A stretch of 64,000 nucleotides of DNA, taken from Clostridiales bacterium. Lineage in GTDB: Bacteria > Bacillota > Clostridia > Lachnospirales > Lachnospiraceae. Where the stretch lies: NCBI GenBank assembly GCA_012839295.1, contig DUNO01000008.1, positions 62,001 through 126,000 on the forward strand, written 5' to 3'. The notes under the pieces are model-generated. The model did not search any database. It had not been told where the DNA came from and saw only the letters and a list, made by a program, of their open reading frames with translations. This document shows, piece after piece, positions 54,138-62,168 of the stretch. Each line of letters opens with the position of its first letter. Within the stretch, counting starts at the first letter, position 1. The translations under genes and the position numbers were made by a program.

Positions 54138-55382
54138 TCATTCCGCACTACCCACTATCAATTCTTCCAGGTCCTGCCTGCTGTTGTTCAAATCTACGGG
54201 CCAGAACTCCACATGAAATCCGCCCCCATACTCCTGTACGAGTACTGACTGCTCCAACAGCTCCTCCTGCTCCTCATCGTCATGGATATAGAGCAGATGG
54301 CATTCCCGGGTCCTGAAAAGCGCCATGGAATTCGGGTTGACGGCTTTTACCTCCCCGGTCATGTAAAAGACTTCCGTGTACTGATCCCTCGGATATTCAG
54401 CCATGTAATTCAGGATGACATCCCGGGAGCCGGTACCGGAGCCCTTGCTACTGTAAAATTTAGCCTGGAGCAGTGCATCCACCGCATCAAATAATTCTTT
54501 TTCCTGGGATATCCTTATCCTCGTGCAGCCCCCATATTTCACATCATACCAGGCCAGGTAATGTATCTGCTTATGGAGCAGTAAGGTATAGGATAAGGAC
54601 AGGGTACATTCTAAGAGCGCATCCGCAAATGGAAGCAGTGCCCTCTCCTTCCGGGTGGACAAATCAACCAGCAGAAGGATGGAGCAGTTAACCGGGTCGC
54701 TGAACTCCTTAATCATAAGCTGGTCCTGCTTTCTGCTCAGCTTCCAATGGATACGTTGGAGCCTGTCCCCTTCCCTGTATTCCCTGATAGCAAAAATCTC
54801 TGAGGGATCATCCCCACTTTTTGTTGTTGAATAGGTATCGCTGTCCACCAGCTCACTGCCGCTCCCGGAGAGTTCCATTTCCGTCAATTCATAATAAGAA
54901 GGAAGTACTGCCGCCTTTATCTCCCCTGACTGTTTTTTTCTCAGGGAAAAAAGCTTCAAATAATCATAGACACGGATTGCCTTCAGGGAAATCACCAGGT
55001 TACCTGCATGCTCCGATTTTAGGGATACGGTAACCTGGGTATTCGTCCTTGCATCCAGGGATACCATATATTCTGTTTTATATTTTCTATTGGAATATGC
55101 ATTTTGATAGGTAAGATAAATCCTGACGCCGGTAACGGGAAAAAAGGAGCTGTTCCTCATCTGGACCGTAATCGGTACCGGCTCCCGGCGGTTTACGATA
55201 TGGGCCGCAGAAACCAGCTTTGCACCCACATTCGCATAAGTATAGAATAGAAGCAGCAGCATGAAAAAAGGCATTCCAAGCACCGCTAAAAATAAAATCC
55301 CCATATAATACGTATTATAAAGAATCGCCAATAATCCCACTGCCCCTAATAGCAGGAGATATTTCAATTGGTTCCGAAGCAT
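54138..55382 (-). CDS. DUF58 domain protein
   Basis: A 414-residue protein with two N-terminal membrane helices (about 10-55). The DUF58 core has REYREGDRLQRIHWKLSRKQDQLMIKEF, the family hallmark, and ILLLVDLSTRKE resembles a degenerate VWA MIDAS. The start is ATG at 55382 behind CAGGGG. It lies 72 bases after the MoxR gene and 122 before the transglutaminase gene, in the usual order. The trio probably assembles or controls a cell-envelope complex. Confidence 0.92.
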   Translation of the reverse strand: MLRNQLKYLLLLGAVGLLAILYNTYYMGILFLAVLGMPFFMLLLLFYTYANVGAKLVSAAHIVNRREPVPITVQMRNSSFFPVTGVRIYLTYQNAYSNRKYKTEYMVSLDARTNTQVTVSLKSEHAGNLVISLKAIRVYDYLKLFSLRKKQSGEIKAAVLPSYYELTEMELSGSGSELVDSDTYSTTKSGDDPSEIFAIREYREGDRLQRIHWKLSRKQDQLMIKEFSDPVNCSILLLVDLSTRKERALLPFADALLECTLSLSYTLLLHKQIHYLAWYDVKYGGCTRIRISQEKELFDAVDALLQAKFYSSKGSGTGSRDVILNYMAEYPRDQYTEVFYMTGEVKAVNPNSMALFRTRECHLLYIHDDEEQEELLEQSVLVQEYGGGFHVEFWPVDLNNSRQDLEELIVGSAE

Positions 55383-55454
55383 TTATAAACCCCTGACTTT
55401 CTATTGATGACTGCAGCCAGTGCCAAATTCAAGCATGCGCTACGTCGACTAAGG

Positions 55455-56405
55455 CTAAGTCCTGGATATAATCCTCGGTGCCTTGACAGCCCTCAGAATG
55501 TCCTCCAGGAGGTTGTCCACTGTTACGTTATTAATTCTCGCCTTTGATTTCAAAATCATCCGATGGCCGGCTACCTCTTTAAAAATCGCCTGTATATCCC
55601 CAGGGATCACATAATCCCTGTTGTTCAAAAACGCCGTCGCCTTTACCATATTCATGATTGCCAGGGAACCCCGGGGGCTTACCCCCAGCTCAACCAGAGG
55701 ATTATCCCTGGTATGCTGTACCAGGTTCGTAATATAATCATAAATGGAATCATGGACAAAGACCTCCTCCACCAGATTCTGCATCCGGAGGATATCCTCC
55801 TTCTCCACAACGCGCTCCACATAATCCATGGGATTGGCACTATGACGTTCCTTCAATATCCCGATTTCGCTCTTTCTGTCGGGGTACCCCATGGAGAGCT
55901 TTACCATGAAGCGGTCCAGCTGGGATTCCGGCAGCATCTGCGTTCCAACAGACCCGATGGGATTTTGCGTAGCCATAACAACGAAGGGCTTCGGCACCTC
56001 TCTCGGTACACCATCCACCGTTACTTTTCCTTCTTCCATTACCTCCAGAAGGGCTGATTGGGTCTTCGGGGAGGTACGGTTAATCTCATCCGCCAAAAAG
56101 AGGTTGCACATAATGGCTCCCTGTCTATATTGATAGCTTTCCCCATCCTTACTTAACAGATGAAAGCCAACGACATCCGTCGGTAAAACATCCGGTGTGA
56201 ATTGTAAACGGCGGTGCTCCAGTGCCATTGCTTTCGAAAATGCTACGGCAAGGGTGGTCTTTCCGACCCCTGGATTATCCTCCAGCAGGATGTGGCCTTT
56301 TGCAAGTATTGCAGTCAGTACTTTTTCAATAATTGCCCTTTTACCTATAACTACTTTTTCTACCTCGTCCATAATATGAATGGACTTCTCATAAAACGGC
56401 ACCAT
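55455..56405 (-). CDS. MoxR-family AAA+ ATPase
   Basis: A 316-residue AAA+ chaperone. Walker A is DNPGVGKT (43-50), Walker B LFLADEINRTSPKTQSALLEVMEEG, and sensor ATQNPIG; the C-terminal lid follows. Its ATG is preceded by TAGGAAG. It is the first gene of the MoxR-DUF58-transglutaminase operon. MoxR proteins help mature VWA-containing partners, which fits DUF58 next to it. Confidence 0.94.
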   Translation of the reverse strand: MVPFYEKSIHIMDEVEKVVIGKRAIIEKVLTAILAKGHILLEDNPGVGKTTLAVAFSKAMALEHRRLQFTPDVLPTDVVGFHLLSKDGESYQYRQGAIMCNLFLADEINRTSPKTQSALLEVMEEGKVTVDGVPREVPKPFVVMATQNPIGSVGTQMLPESQLDRFMVKLSMGYPDRKSEIGILKERHSANPMDYVERVVEKEDILRMQNLVEEVFVHDSIYDYITNLVQHTRDNPLVELGVSPRGSLAIMNMVKATAFLNNRDYVIPGDIQAIFKEVAGHRMILKSKARINNVTVDNLLEDILRAVKAPRIISRT

Positions 56406-56513
56406 GTATCACACACTTCCTATCTTTGTAAGTTATTGTCCATTATATCATGTAAAAACACATGATATTGGCACTCCGTGCCAGGGATGCGCACTACGCT
56501 CCGCTTCGGCGCC

Positions 56514-56545
56514 ATTGATATAATGTCTGACGCCATTATATCAAT
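56514..56545. repeat. Perfect 12-base inverted repeat in divergent region
   Basis: ATTGATATAATG and CATTATATCAAT flank an eight-base spacer between the divergent MoxR and foldase genes. It could be an operator. The 372-base region 56406-56777 holds no gene; a second small inverted repeat ATATCATGT/ACATGATAT lies near 56444-56467. Confidence 0.5.
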
Positions 56546-56632
56546 AGCAAGAAAAATATTCAATTAAATCTGCATTAAAAATTTTACCAGGGTCATATTT
56601 TACGATAATTATGTGAACTGGATTGATTTATA

Positions 56633-56660
56633 TTGACTTATGCTTTAAAATTGATAAAAT
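56633..56660 (+). promoter_or_regulatory. Putative promoter of the foldase gene
   Basis: TTGACT (56633-56638) and TAAAAT (56655-56660) are 16 bases apart, about 118 bases before the start codon. Confidence 0.5.
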
Positions 56661-56777
56661 TAAATCCATGAGAATAGTGTGGATTATTAAAAAGCATAAT
56701 TCACACGGCGAATTTACGCTGCCGCCCAAATTCGCAAGCTTGCGGCAGAATGGAAAATATGATGGAGGTAGCAGAAG

Positions 56778-57884
56778 GTGAACAACTCAAAAAAATTAAA
56801 AGCGAAAAAAGAGAAAAAAAAGGACAGGCTGATTGAACCCAAGTCATTAAGAAACATTTCTAAGCCATGGCTTATTTCATTCGGCGTACTTGTCATTATT
56901 CTGATAGGGGCCATGTTATTTGACCAGCTATATGAGAAAACCATCCTTACTGTTGATGGAAAAAAATATAAAGTGAGTGATTTGGCTTATTATTTCTACA
57001 ACGTGGAATCCCAATATGATTACTATGACCAGATATTTGGCGGGAACGGCTCCTATTGGGATATGGTCTTTGACGAGGAGACGGGAGAGACCGTCCGGGA
57101 CAATGCAAAGCAGGAGGCTGTTGACAGCAGCCTTTATAATGAAATTCTTTATAAGGAAGCAGTTGCAGCAGGCTATTCTTTGACCGATGAGGAAAAGAAT
57201 AACATCAGCTCCCAGGTGGATTCCCTGTTAAAGAATACTCTGTCCTCCAGCGTAAAGACAAGGAATAAATTCACGAAAAGCTCCTTGACGGATGTCCTTG
57301 GGAAGGTTGCTTTGGTTTCCCGTTACCGCCAGGACAAAATCGATTCCTTTACCATCGATGATGAAGCAATTAAGGCCGGCGTTAACTATGACGATTACAG
57401 ACAGTACGATATTGAGACCTTATTTATCCCAACCACCACAACAGATGAGGAAAGCAAGACTGTCCCGGTCTCCGAGGAAGAAAAGGCTGCCGCCTATGAT
57501 AAGCTGAAATCCTACTATGAGAAGGCTAAGACCACCGAAGACTGGTCCAAGCTCCTTCCTGAGGACGAGGAGGACGTTACCTATGCGGACACCAATTTCC
57601 TGGAGAGCGGTACCACCTATTCCGAGGATATGGAAAAGATGATGATGGCCATGAACAACGGTGATGTCAGCGATATTTATGAGGCTGAGGATGGCTATTA
57701 TATCGTAAGGATGGTAAATAACAATTCCTCCGAGGCATATGATAATGAAGTAAAGAGCAAAATTACTGCTGAGGAAGACAAGCAGTTTGAGGAATTCTAT
57801 AACGAAGTTAAGGAAAAGCATGAATACAGCACGAATGAAAAAGCCCTGGCTTCCATGAAGATGGGTAATATAACAATTGATTAA
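56778..57884 (+). CDS. Membrane-anchored peptidyl-prolyl isomerase-like foldase
   Basis: A 368-residue protein. A Lys-rich cytoplasmic start precedes one transmembrane helix (about 33-52). The outside part has a SurA/PrsA-like N-terminal helix region (LYNEILYKEAVAAGYSLTDEE) and a parvulin-type segment with EDEEDVTYADTNFLESG, MNNGDVSDIYEAEDGYYIVRMV. It lacks a lipobox, unlike PrsA, so it is anchored by the helix. The start is GTG at 56778 behind GGAGGTAGCAG. It probably aids folding of exported proteins. The PPIase activity is inferred from the fold-like motif only. Confidence 0.8.
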   Translation: MNNSKKLKAKKEKKKDRLIEPKSLRNISKPWLISFGVLVIILIGAMLFDQLYEKTILTVDGKKYKVSDLAYYFYNVESQYDYYDQIFGGNGSYWDMVFDEETGETVRDNAKQEAVDSSLYNEILYKEAVAAGYSLTDEEKNNISSQVDSLLKNTLSSSVKTRNKFTKSSLTDVLGKVALVSRYRQDKIDSFTIDDEAIKAGVNYDDYRQYDIETLFIPTTTTDEESKTVPVSEEEKAAAYDKLKSYYEKAKTTEDWSKLLPEDEEDVTYADTNFLESGTTYSEDMEKMMMAMNNGDVSDIYEAEDGYYIVRMVNNNSSEAYDNEVKSKITAEEDKQFEEFYNEVKEKHEYSTNEKALASMKMGNITID

Positions 57885-57933
57885 TAACCAAGCCGGTGTG
57901 TCGGCCTGTTGATACACTGATGCAGGTATACAA

Positions 57934-58028
57934 AACCGGAAAGACTATGAGCTGCCCGGTCCGCCGCCTGAGAGAAACACCATACTCTTTCGGGCAATGG
58001 ACCGGGCAGATTCATAGTCTTTCTGGTT
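57934..58028. repeat. Long inverted repeat with about 29-base arms
   Basis: Arms 57934-57962 and 57999-58028 match almost perfectly (AACCGGAAAGACTATGAG with the complement of CTCATAGTCTTTCTGGTT-like sequence), with further pairing in the loop. No U-tract follows. It lies between two plus-strand genes and resembles the hairpins at 43902, 44084 and 62051 in design but not sequence. Confidence 0.7.
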
Positions 58029-58114
58029 ATTAGCACCTTGGGCCAAATTCTTATGTATAATTTTTCCCCTTTTAGAAATAATAATCATGACTCTAATACT
58101 GAAAGGAGATTATT

Positions 58115-58318
58115 ATGGCTAAGAACAAAAACAATTCGAAAAGTAATGCTTCGAATAACAGCAAAAATACTACCTCGGGCAGTAGTAAGAATACTACCTC
58201 ATCTGGTAGTAAAAATGATTCCAGTAGTTCTAGCAAAAGCGGAAACGGATCGATGAAGGATCTGAGTGCACAATTTCCTGATAAACGGCCCGCACGGAGC
58301 GGCCCAGGCGGAGAATAG
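58115..58318 (+). CDS. Small Asn/Ser/Lys-rich protein, unknown function
   Basis: A 67-residue low-complexity protein: MAKNKNNSKSNASNN, then more Ser, Thr, Gly and Lys repeats with SKN units, and a distinct end MKDLSAQFPDKRPARSGPGGE. The start is ATG at 58115 with AAAGGAG nine bases upstream, which supports real translation. No signal peptide or membrane helix. It could be a small spore or DNA-associated protein by composition, but I cannot assign it. Confidence 0.65.
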   Translation: MAKNKNNSKSNASNNSKNTTSGSSKNTTSSGSKNDSSSSSKSGNGSMKDLSAQFPDKRPARSGPGGE

Positions 58319-58320
58319 GC

Positions 58321-59001
58321 TTAGCACCTTGGCAGACACATCCCGCTCTGGCTGCAAGGAATGAAAAAGGTCGGTATACCTGAGGCGTAGGGAGCTATAT
58401 CGTATTGTTGGAAATAAATTACCACCCCACCATCTTCCAGATAAAAATTGTTTACTTTAAAATTTTCATTTACGAGGGCGGCATAATTTTCAAAATACGC
58501 AAAGCTTTCCTGCGCCACATCTTTGCCTATCTCATTATTGATGAACTGGATCAGGTAGTCCCGGTATCCTGTCTTGCCCGGAAAGAGGTCAGCAAGCTCC
58601 AGCTTTTTGCTCCTCGAAAAATCCCAGGTATCGGAATGGCGTACCGTCAGCCCATGGGCACCTCCCGCATATTCATATTGGTCAAAGTACAGGCTTACAA
58701 TGCAGTTATGGTTATAGGTGACCTTGAAGTCGACATAAGCTTCAAAAACATGGATTGGATAATTGTTCGCTATGGAGTATTCATACTCTACCATAGCCAT
58801 CTGGTAAAGGTTCATTATATTAGATCTTTCATACATTACCGCCTTTGTCCTGTATAGTGCATTCAGCTTATTTGCAACCAGGGGGTATGCCTCTGATATA
58901 AACTGTGGATATTTGATGAAATAGCGCAGGATGAGGGTATTTTTATAATACAGGTCCTGCTTTAGTTCCTTCTCCCTAACAGTTATCTGATTTCCAGTCA
59001 T
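58321..59001 (-). CDS. DUF3298/RsiV-like domain protein, no signal peptide
   Basis: A 226-residue protein. The C-terminal half has the family hallmark YAGGAHGLTVRHSDTWDF and ends YDIAPYASGIPTFFIP; the N-terminal half resembles the PdaC/RsiV DUF4163 region. Most relatives are anti-sigma factors or deacetylase-linked surface proteins with an N-terminal helix; none is present here, so the protein appears cytoplasmic. The start is ATG at 59001 behind AGGGAGGTATC. It ends two bases after the convergent small gene. Its role is unclear. Confidence 0.85.
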   Translation of the reverse strand: MTGNQITVREKELKQDLYYKNTLILRYFIKYPQFISEAYPLVANKLNALYRTKAVMYERSNIMNLYQMAMVEYEYSIANNYPIHVFEAYVDFKVTYNHNCIVSLYFDQYEYAGGAHGLTVRHSDTWDFSRSKKLELADLFPGKTGYRDYLIQFINNEIGKDVAQESFAYFENYAALVNENFKVNNFYLEDGGVVIYFQQYDIAPYASGIPTFFIPCSQSGMCLPRC

Positions 59002-59138
59002 TCAGATACCTCCCTTATCAGGGGTTCTTGTCACACTATATGCTTTGTTTCTGGAGAATATTCTTGTACCGGACATGATATATCGGATAACCCAAAGGAT
59101 ATGTGTTCCCTGGACTTTGGACTGCGGCAGCCCGTAGC

Positions 59139-61238
59139 CTATCTGATCGGGCAGGCACCTACGGCGCATTCCTCATCAAGGATTTCCCGTTCCTCAGCAT
59201 CCTCCAGCTCAGCCAGGAGCCCATAATCAATGGGCTTTATTTGACGGATGCGTTTCTCATAGTCCTCCTTCGTGGTACATTCATAAGGAAGCAATGGATA
59301 GGTTTCCTCCAGCAGGGGCAGGAAGGTAATGCCAACCACATATTCAAAATTTTTATAAATCCACTGGATCACATCCTCCCATTCATTCTCCCGGACATGA
59401 ACCGTGATAGAGGAGTTATGGTCTGACCAGTATATCATCGTCAGCTTATAAAGCTCCAGCTGCTCAAGGGCACCTACCTCATACTTTGTCCTTCCCTCCG
59501 GTGCCTTTATGGGGAATTCGATGACCTTGATGGAACAGTCTTCGTCGCTTTGCCCAACCTCATTATGGACCGGATAGCAGCCTTGCCGGGCTATCATTTT
59601 ATAAAGAGGGTCTGACGCTGCGATCCGGATTCTCCTGATATAATAGCCCGCATGGGCAAAATGGATGCCGGAGCTGACACTGGGAAGGGTGGATAAGCTG
59701 CCCTCTGGTTTAATCGTGGTCATAAGCTGTGGCGCCTCGATCCCAAGCTCCTTACAGTAGCGGTAGCCCTCCTGATGAACTGCCTGCCGAAGCTCGGACA
59801 GAAGTTCTGCCAGCTCCTCATAGCTCATGCCGGTCCTGTTGACCATATCCATCATCCCCGTAAGGGACACGCCGATAATACGATCCTCCTGCATAACCTT
59901 ATTCCACTGGGGCAGCTCAACCTTAACCAGGGTCATCCTGATTGCAACCCTCGTTGAAAGCTTTATTACGTCTATTAAGCCTTCCTTGTCCAGCCTGCCA
60001 TCCTTTACAAAGGCCATTAAATTATTCGTTGTGAGGTTACAGCACTGCTTTGACTTAAGCAATATCTCACCGCAGGGATTGCAGCCACGGAAGGACGGCT
60101 TCCTGCGGACCGCTTCCCCGCCGTTGATAAACCCAGGCTCCCCGTTAATTTTTATTGAGTTAATAATCTCCGTGATCCGCTCCAGGGACGGCCTGTGGGT
60201 GTAAAGAATGGAGTTATTGCTCATCTTGCGATGGGATATTTCCGTATCCCAGGTCCAGTTACCCTCCACTACCTTATAGATGTTCCTCTTTGCACGGATT
60301 ACTTCCTCATCATCTTCATCACAGATTACCATCATGGCGCTCCGCCTTACTCCGCCGGACACTACATTTTCACTGATAATCGTCGCTATATCCAGTATAT
60401 CAATAGTCCTAAGCCTTCCGTCCCTCCTGTTTAAAAAAATGCGGTTCATCTTTTCAAACATGCGTTTGATGGATTTATGTCCTGAGGCCCTGCCTCCGAA
60501 TCGCTTCAGCCGTTCCCCCTCCGGTCTTACATAGCTATAATCCAGGGTTACCTTATGGATATTGCGGTATTGCTCCAGTGTCACCAAATCAAAATAGCCC
60601 TCCAGCGCCTCACACCAGCCCTCCTTACTATCGCCTACTTTAAGGATCGCTTCCGTCCCCTCACTCCCGCCAATAATCAGCTGTGTATGCTCCATTGCTT
60701 CCTTTGGCGTATGCAGGCGCACTTCTCCATCATAAATGCCTTCCATATCAAGCTGTCTCACCAAGGGTAAGGCTCCGACATGCGTCCTGTCAATCCGGAT
60801 TCCCACTCCACTGCCTACCATGAGCAGGTAGAATATATCCACCAGATCCCTCATGTACTTAATATCGGTAAAGGCACAGTTGTAATTGGACAGGGGGTAC
60901 TGCTCCACGATCTCCGTACCGCCCATATACAGGGTTCTCCCGGAGGTAAAGGTCCTCAGCCGGAACATCTGGTCATATAACAGCTCTGCCTCTTCTACCT
61001 CTTTGCTCCAATCAATGGGCAGATCCTTCTGCTGCTTGAAGCGGATTCCCAGCCCCACATTATACTGGGCAGTCCGATGGACGGTTTCCGGCCAGTGCTC
61101 CCTTCTTTTTTTATCCTCCAGATATCTGGAATATGTCCTGAGATATACGAACTCTCCCAGGGGGCTTAGGGGGCTTTTTTCATTCTCATATATTTTTAAA
61201 AATTCCTTCGATAATAATTGCTCCATAGTCTGCTCCAT
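59139..61238 (-). CDS. nrdJ: Adenosylcobalamin-dependent ribonucleoside-triphosphate reductase (class II)
   Basis: Makes deoxyribonucleotides from ribonucleoside triphosphates with vitamin B12 and needs no oxygen. The 699-residue monomeric form resembles the Lactobacillus leichmannii enzyme. Active-site text is NPCGEILLKSKQCCNL, and the C-terminal redox pair is ECAVGACPIR. Substrate-binding text includes GSGVGIRIDRTHVG and MTTIKPEGSLSTLPSVSSGIHF. The start is ATG at 61238; a second ATG at 61226 has a better GGAG spacing. It has a strong promoter overlapped by an NrdR-like operator pair. No cobalamin riboswitch was recognised upstream. Confidence 0.95.
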   Translation of the reverse strand: MEQTMEQLLSKEFLKIYENEKSPLSPLGEFVYLRTYSRYLEDKKRREHWPETVHRTAQYNVGLGIRFKQQKDLPIDWSKEVEEAELLYDQMFRLRTFTSGRTLYMGGTEIVEQYPLSNYNCAFTDIKYMRDLVDIFYLLMVGSGVGIRIDRTHVGALPLVRQLDMEGIYDGEVRLHTPKEAMEHTQLIIGGSEGTEAILKVGDSKEGWCEALEGYFDLVTLEQYRNIHKVTLDYSYVRPEGERLKRFGGRASGHKSIKRMFEKMNRIFLNRRDGRLRTIDILDIATIISENVVSGGVRRSAMMVICDEDDEEVIRAKRNIYKVVEGNWTWDTEISHRKMSNNSILYTHRPSLERITEIINSIKINGEPGFINGGEAVRRKPSFRGCNPCGEILLKSKQCCNLTTNNLMAFVKDGRLDKEGLIDVIKLSTRVAIRMTLVKVELPQWNKVMQEDRIIGVSLTGMMDMVNRTGMSYEELAELLSELRQAVHQEGYRYCKELGIEAPQLMTTIKPEGSLSTLPSVSSGIHFAHAGYYIRRIRIAASDPLYKMIARQGCYPVHNEVGQSDEDCSIKVIEFPIKAPEGRTKYEVGALEQLELYKLTMIYWSDHNSSITVHVRENEWEDVIQWIYKNFEYVVGITFLPLLEETYPLLPYECTTKEDYEKRIRQIKPIDYGLLAELEDAEEREILDEECAVGACPIR

Positions 61239-61346
61239 TCCACCGCAAAATACGGTAATCGCTTCTTTTAACGAAAGCGCGGCTCTTCTTTTCCAGCATT
61301 TTTCTCTTCAGTCAATGCTATTATTTCCATGGCTCCGTCACTTTAT

Positions 61347-61393
61347 GTACAATATGTTGTATCAACATTATATTAAACCACAATATATATGTC
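61347..61393 (-). promoter_or_regulatory. NrdR-like box pair controlling nrdJ
   Basis: Two AT-rich near-palindromes similar to the NrdR consensus ACACWATATATWGTGT lie at 61347-61362 (GTACAATATGTTGTAT) and 61378-61393 (CCACAATATATATGTC). Their starts are 31 bases apart, three helical turns, the spacing known for NrdR. Box matches are about 12 and 11 of 16. They overlap the -35 and flank the -10 of the nrdJ promoter. Confidence 0.75.
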
Positions 61394-61395
61394 AA
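61367..61395 (-). promoter_or_regulatory. Sigma-A promoter of nrdJ
   Basis: On the minus strand a perfect TTGACA (complement 61390-61395) and perfect TATAAT (complement 61367-61372) are 17 bases apart. This is the strongest promoter match in the window and lies about 130 bases before the start codon. Confidence 0.85.
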
Positions 61396-61543
61396 CCATA
61401 TATCTTCCACTCGGACAGATTTCCTAGGGGACTTTTTTGAATCCTTTGGGAGGATACTTCTGCAACCAGGTCCTGATCTGTCACTTTCTGTCGATAGTCA
61501 GCATATATATAAATAGTGAGCACATGGAAAGGAAGGGATCCCT

Positions 61544-62029
61544 ATGTTGTTTAATTTGATTACACAAGCCAACTTTTTTGTCGTTATTCTTGCACTTATG
61601 ATCATCTTCTTCCTTCTCGGTTTTTTATTCGGCAGTCTTTCAGGCCGGCCCAAAAAAGACCGGAAGGCAAAGACCAGCGCCGATGCTGACCAATTTGTGC
61701 AGCCGTCCCTTGAAGAAGCCTTTGGACAAGACGACCGGGAAGCCTATTACGGACAACAGAATCAGGCACAGTACCAATATCAGAACCAGTACCTGGACCG
61801 GTACCAGAATTACACCCAAAACCAGAACTATACACAGAACCAAAGCCAGAACCAAAATCAAAACCAAAATCAGAACCAAAACCAAAACCAGAACCAAAAC
61901 CAGAACCGGAATCAAAATCAGGACCAAAACCAGAATCAAGACCAGAACCAAAATCAAGGCCAACCCCAGACCCATATCAGAAGCGGGCGCCAGCCAGGTT
62001 CCTCCTACCGTTATCATAACTTCTGGTAA
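61544..62029 (+). CDS. Single-pass membrane protein with Gln/Asn repeat tail
   Basis: A 161-residue protein. Residues 10-32 form a hydrophobic helix, followed by basic RPKKDRKAK. The rest is hydrophilic, rising from Gln/Tyr-rich to an almost pure NQ dipeptide repeat (about 92-138), and a short end RSGRQPGSSYRYHNFW. The start is ATG at 61544 behind GGAAGGGATC. The tail would be cytoplasmic by the positive-inside rule. The Q/N-rich run resembles prion-like low-complexity domains; a structural or assembly role is speculative. Confidence 0.75.
   Translation: MLFNLITQANFFVVILALMIIFFLLGFLFGSLSGRPKKDRKAKTSADADQFVQPSLEEAFGQDDREAYYGQQNQAQYQYQNQYLDRYQNYTQNQNYTQNQSQNQNQNQNQNQNQNQNQNQNRNQNQDQNQNQDQNQNQGQPQTHIRSGRQPGSSYRYHNFW
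61817..61957 (+). repeat. Tandem NQ-coding six-base repeat
   Basis: The stretch is built of about 20 copies of AACCAGAAYCAR-like units coding Asn-Gln, with scattered Asp, Arg and Ser codons. Such a tract may expand or contract by slippage in multiples of six bases, keeping frame. Confidence 0.75.
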
Positions 62030-62050
62030 GGCATTTGATCATATCCAAAG

Positions 62051-62108
62051 CCGCAGAAAGGCTGTCCGAAGGGTATTCTAGATATAATACCCCCGGACAG
62101 CCTAAGCG
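62051..62108. repeat. Terminator-like long hairpin
   Basis: AGGCTGTCCG pairs with CGGACAGCCT with GGGTATT/AATACCCC inside and an outer CCGC/GCGG. It lies between the Q/N protein gene and the convergent secreted protein gene. No strong U-tract. It probably ends transcription of both. Confidence 0.65.
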
Positions 62109-62168
62109 GTAAGGTGCATTCCAAACGGATGGGAAAAAGCCGGTAATTGTCGGCAGCAGGTATAGTAA

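Noticed and set aside
61239-61500. Cobalamin riboswitch before nrdJ
   Set aside because: No B12-box-like sequence could be recognised; NrdR-like boxes are present instead.
61817-61957. CRISPR-like short repeats
   Set aside because: The repeat is six bases, in frame within a coding sequence, with no spacers.
61640-62017. 125-codon frame on the minus strand of Leu/Val repeats
   Set aside because: A shadow of the NQ repeat tract, without ribosome site.
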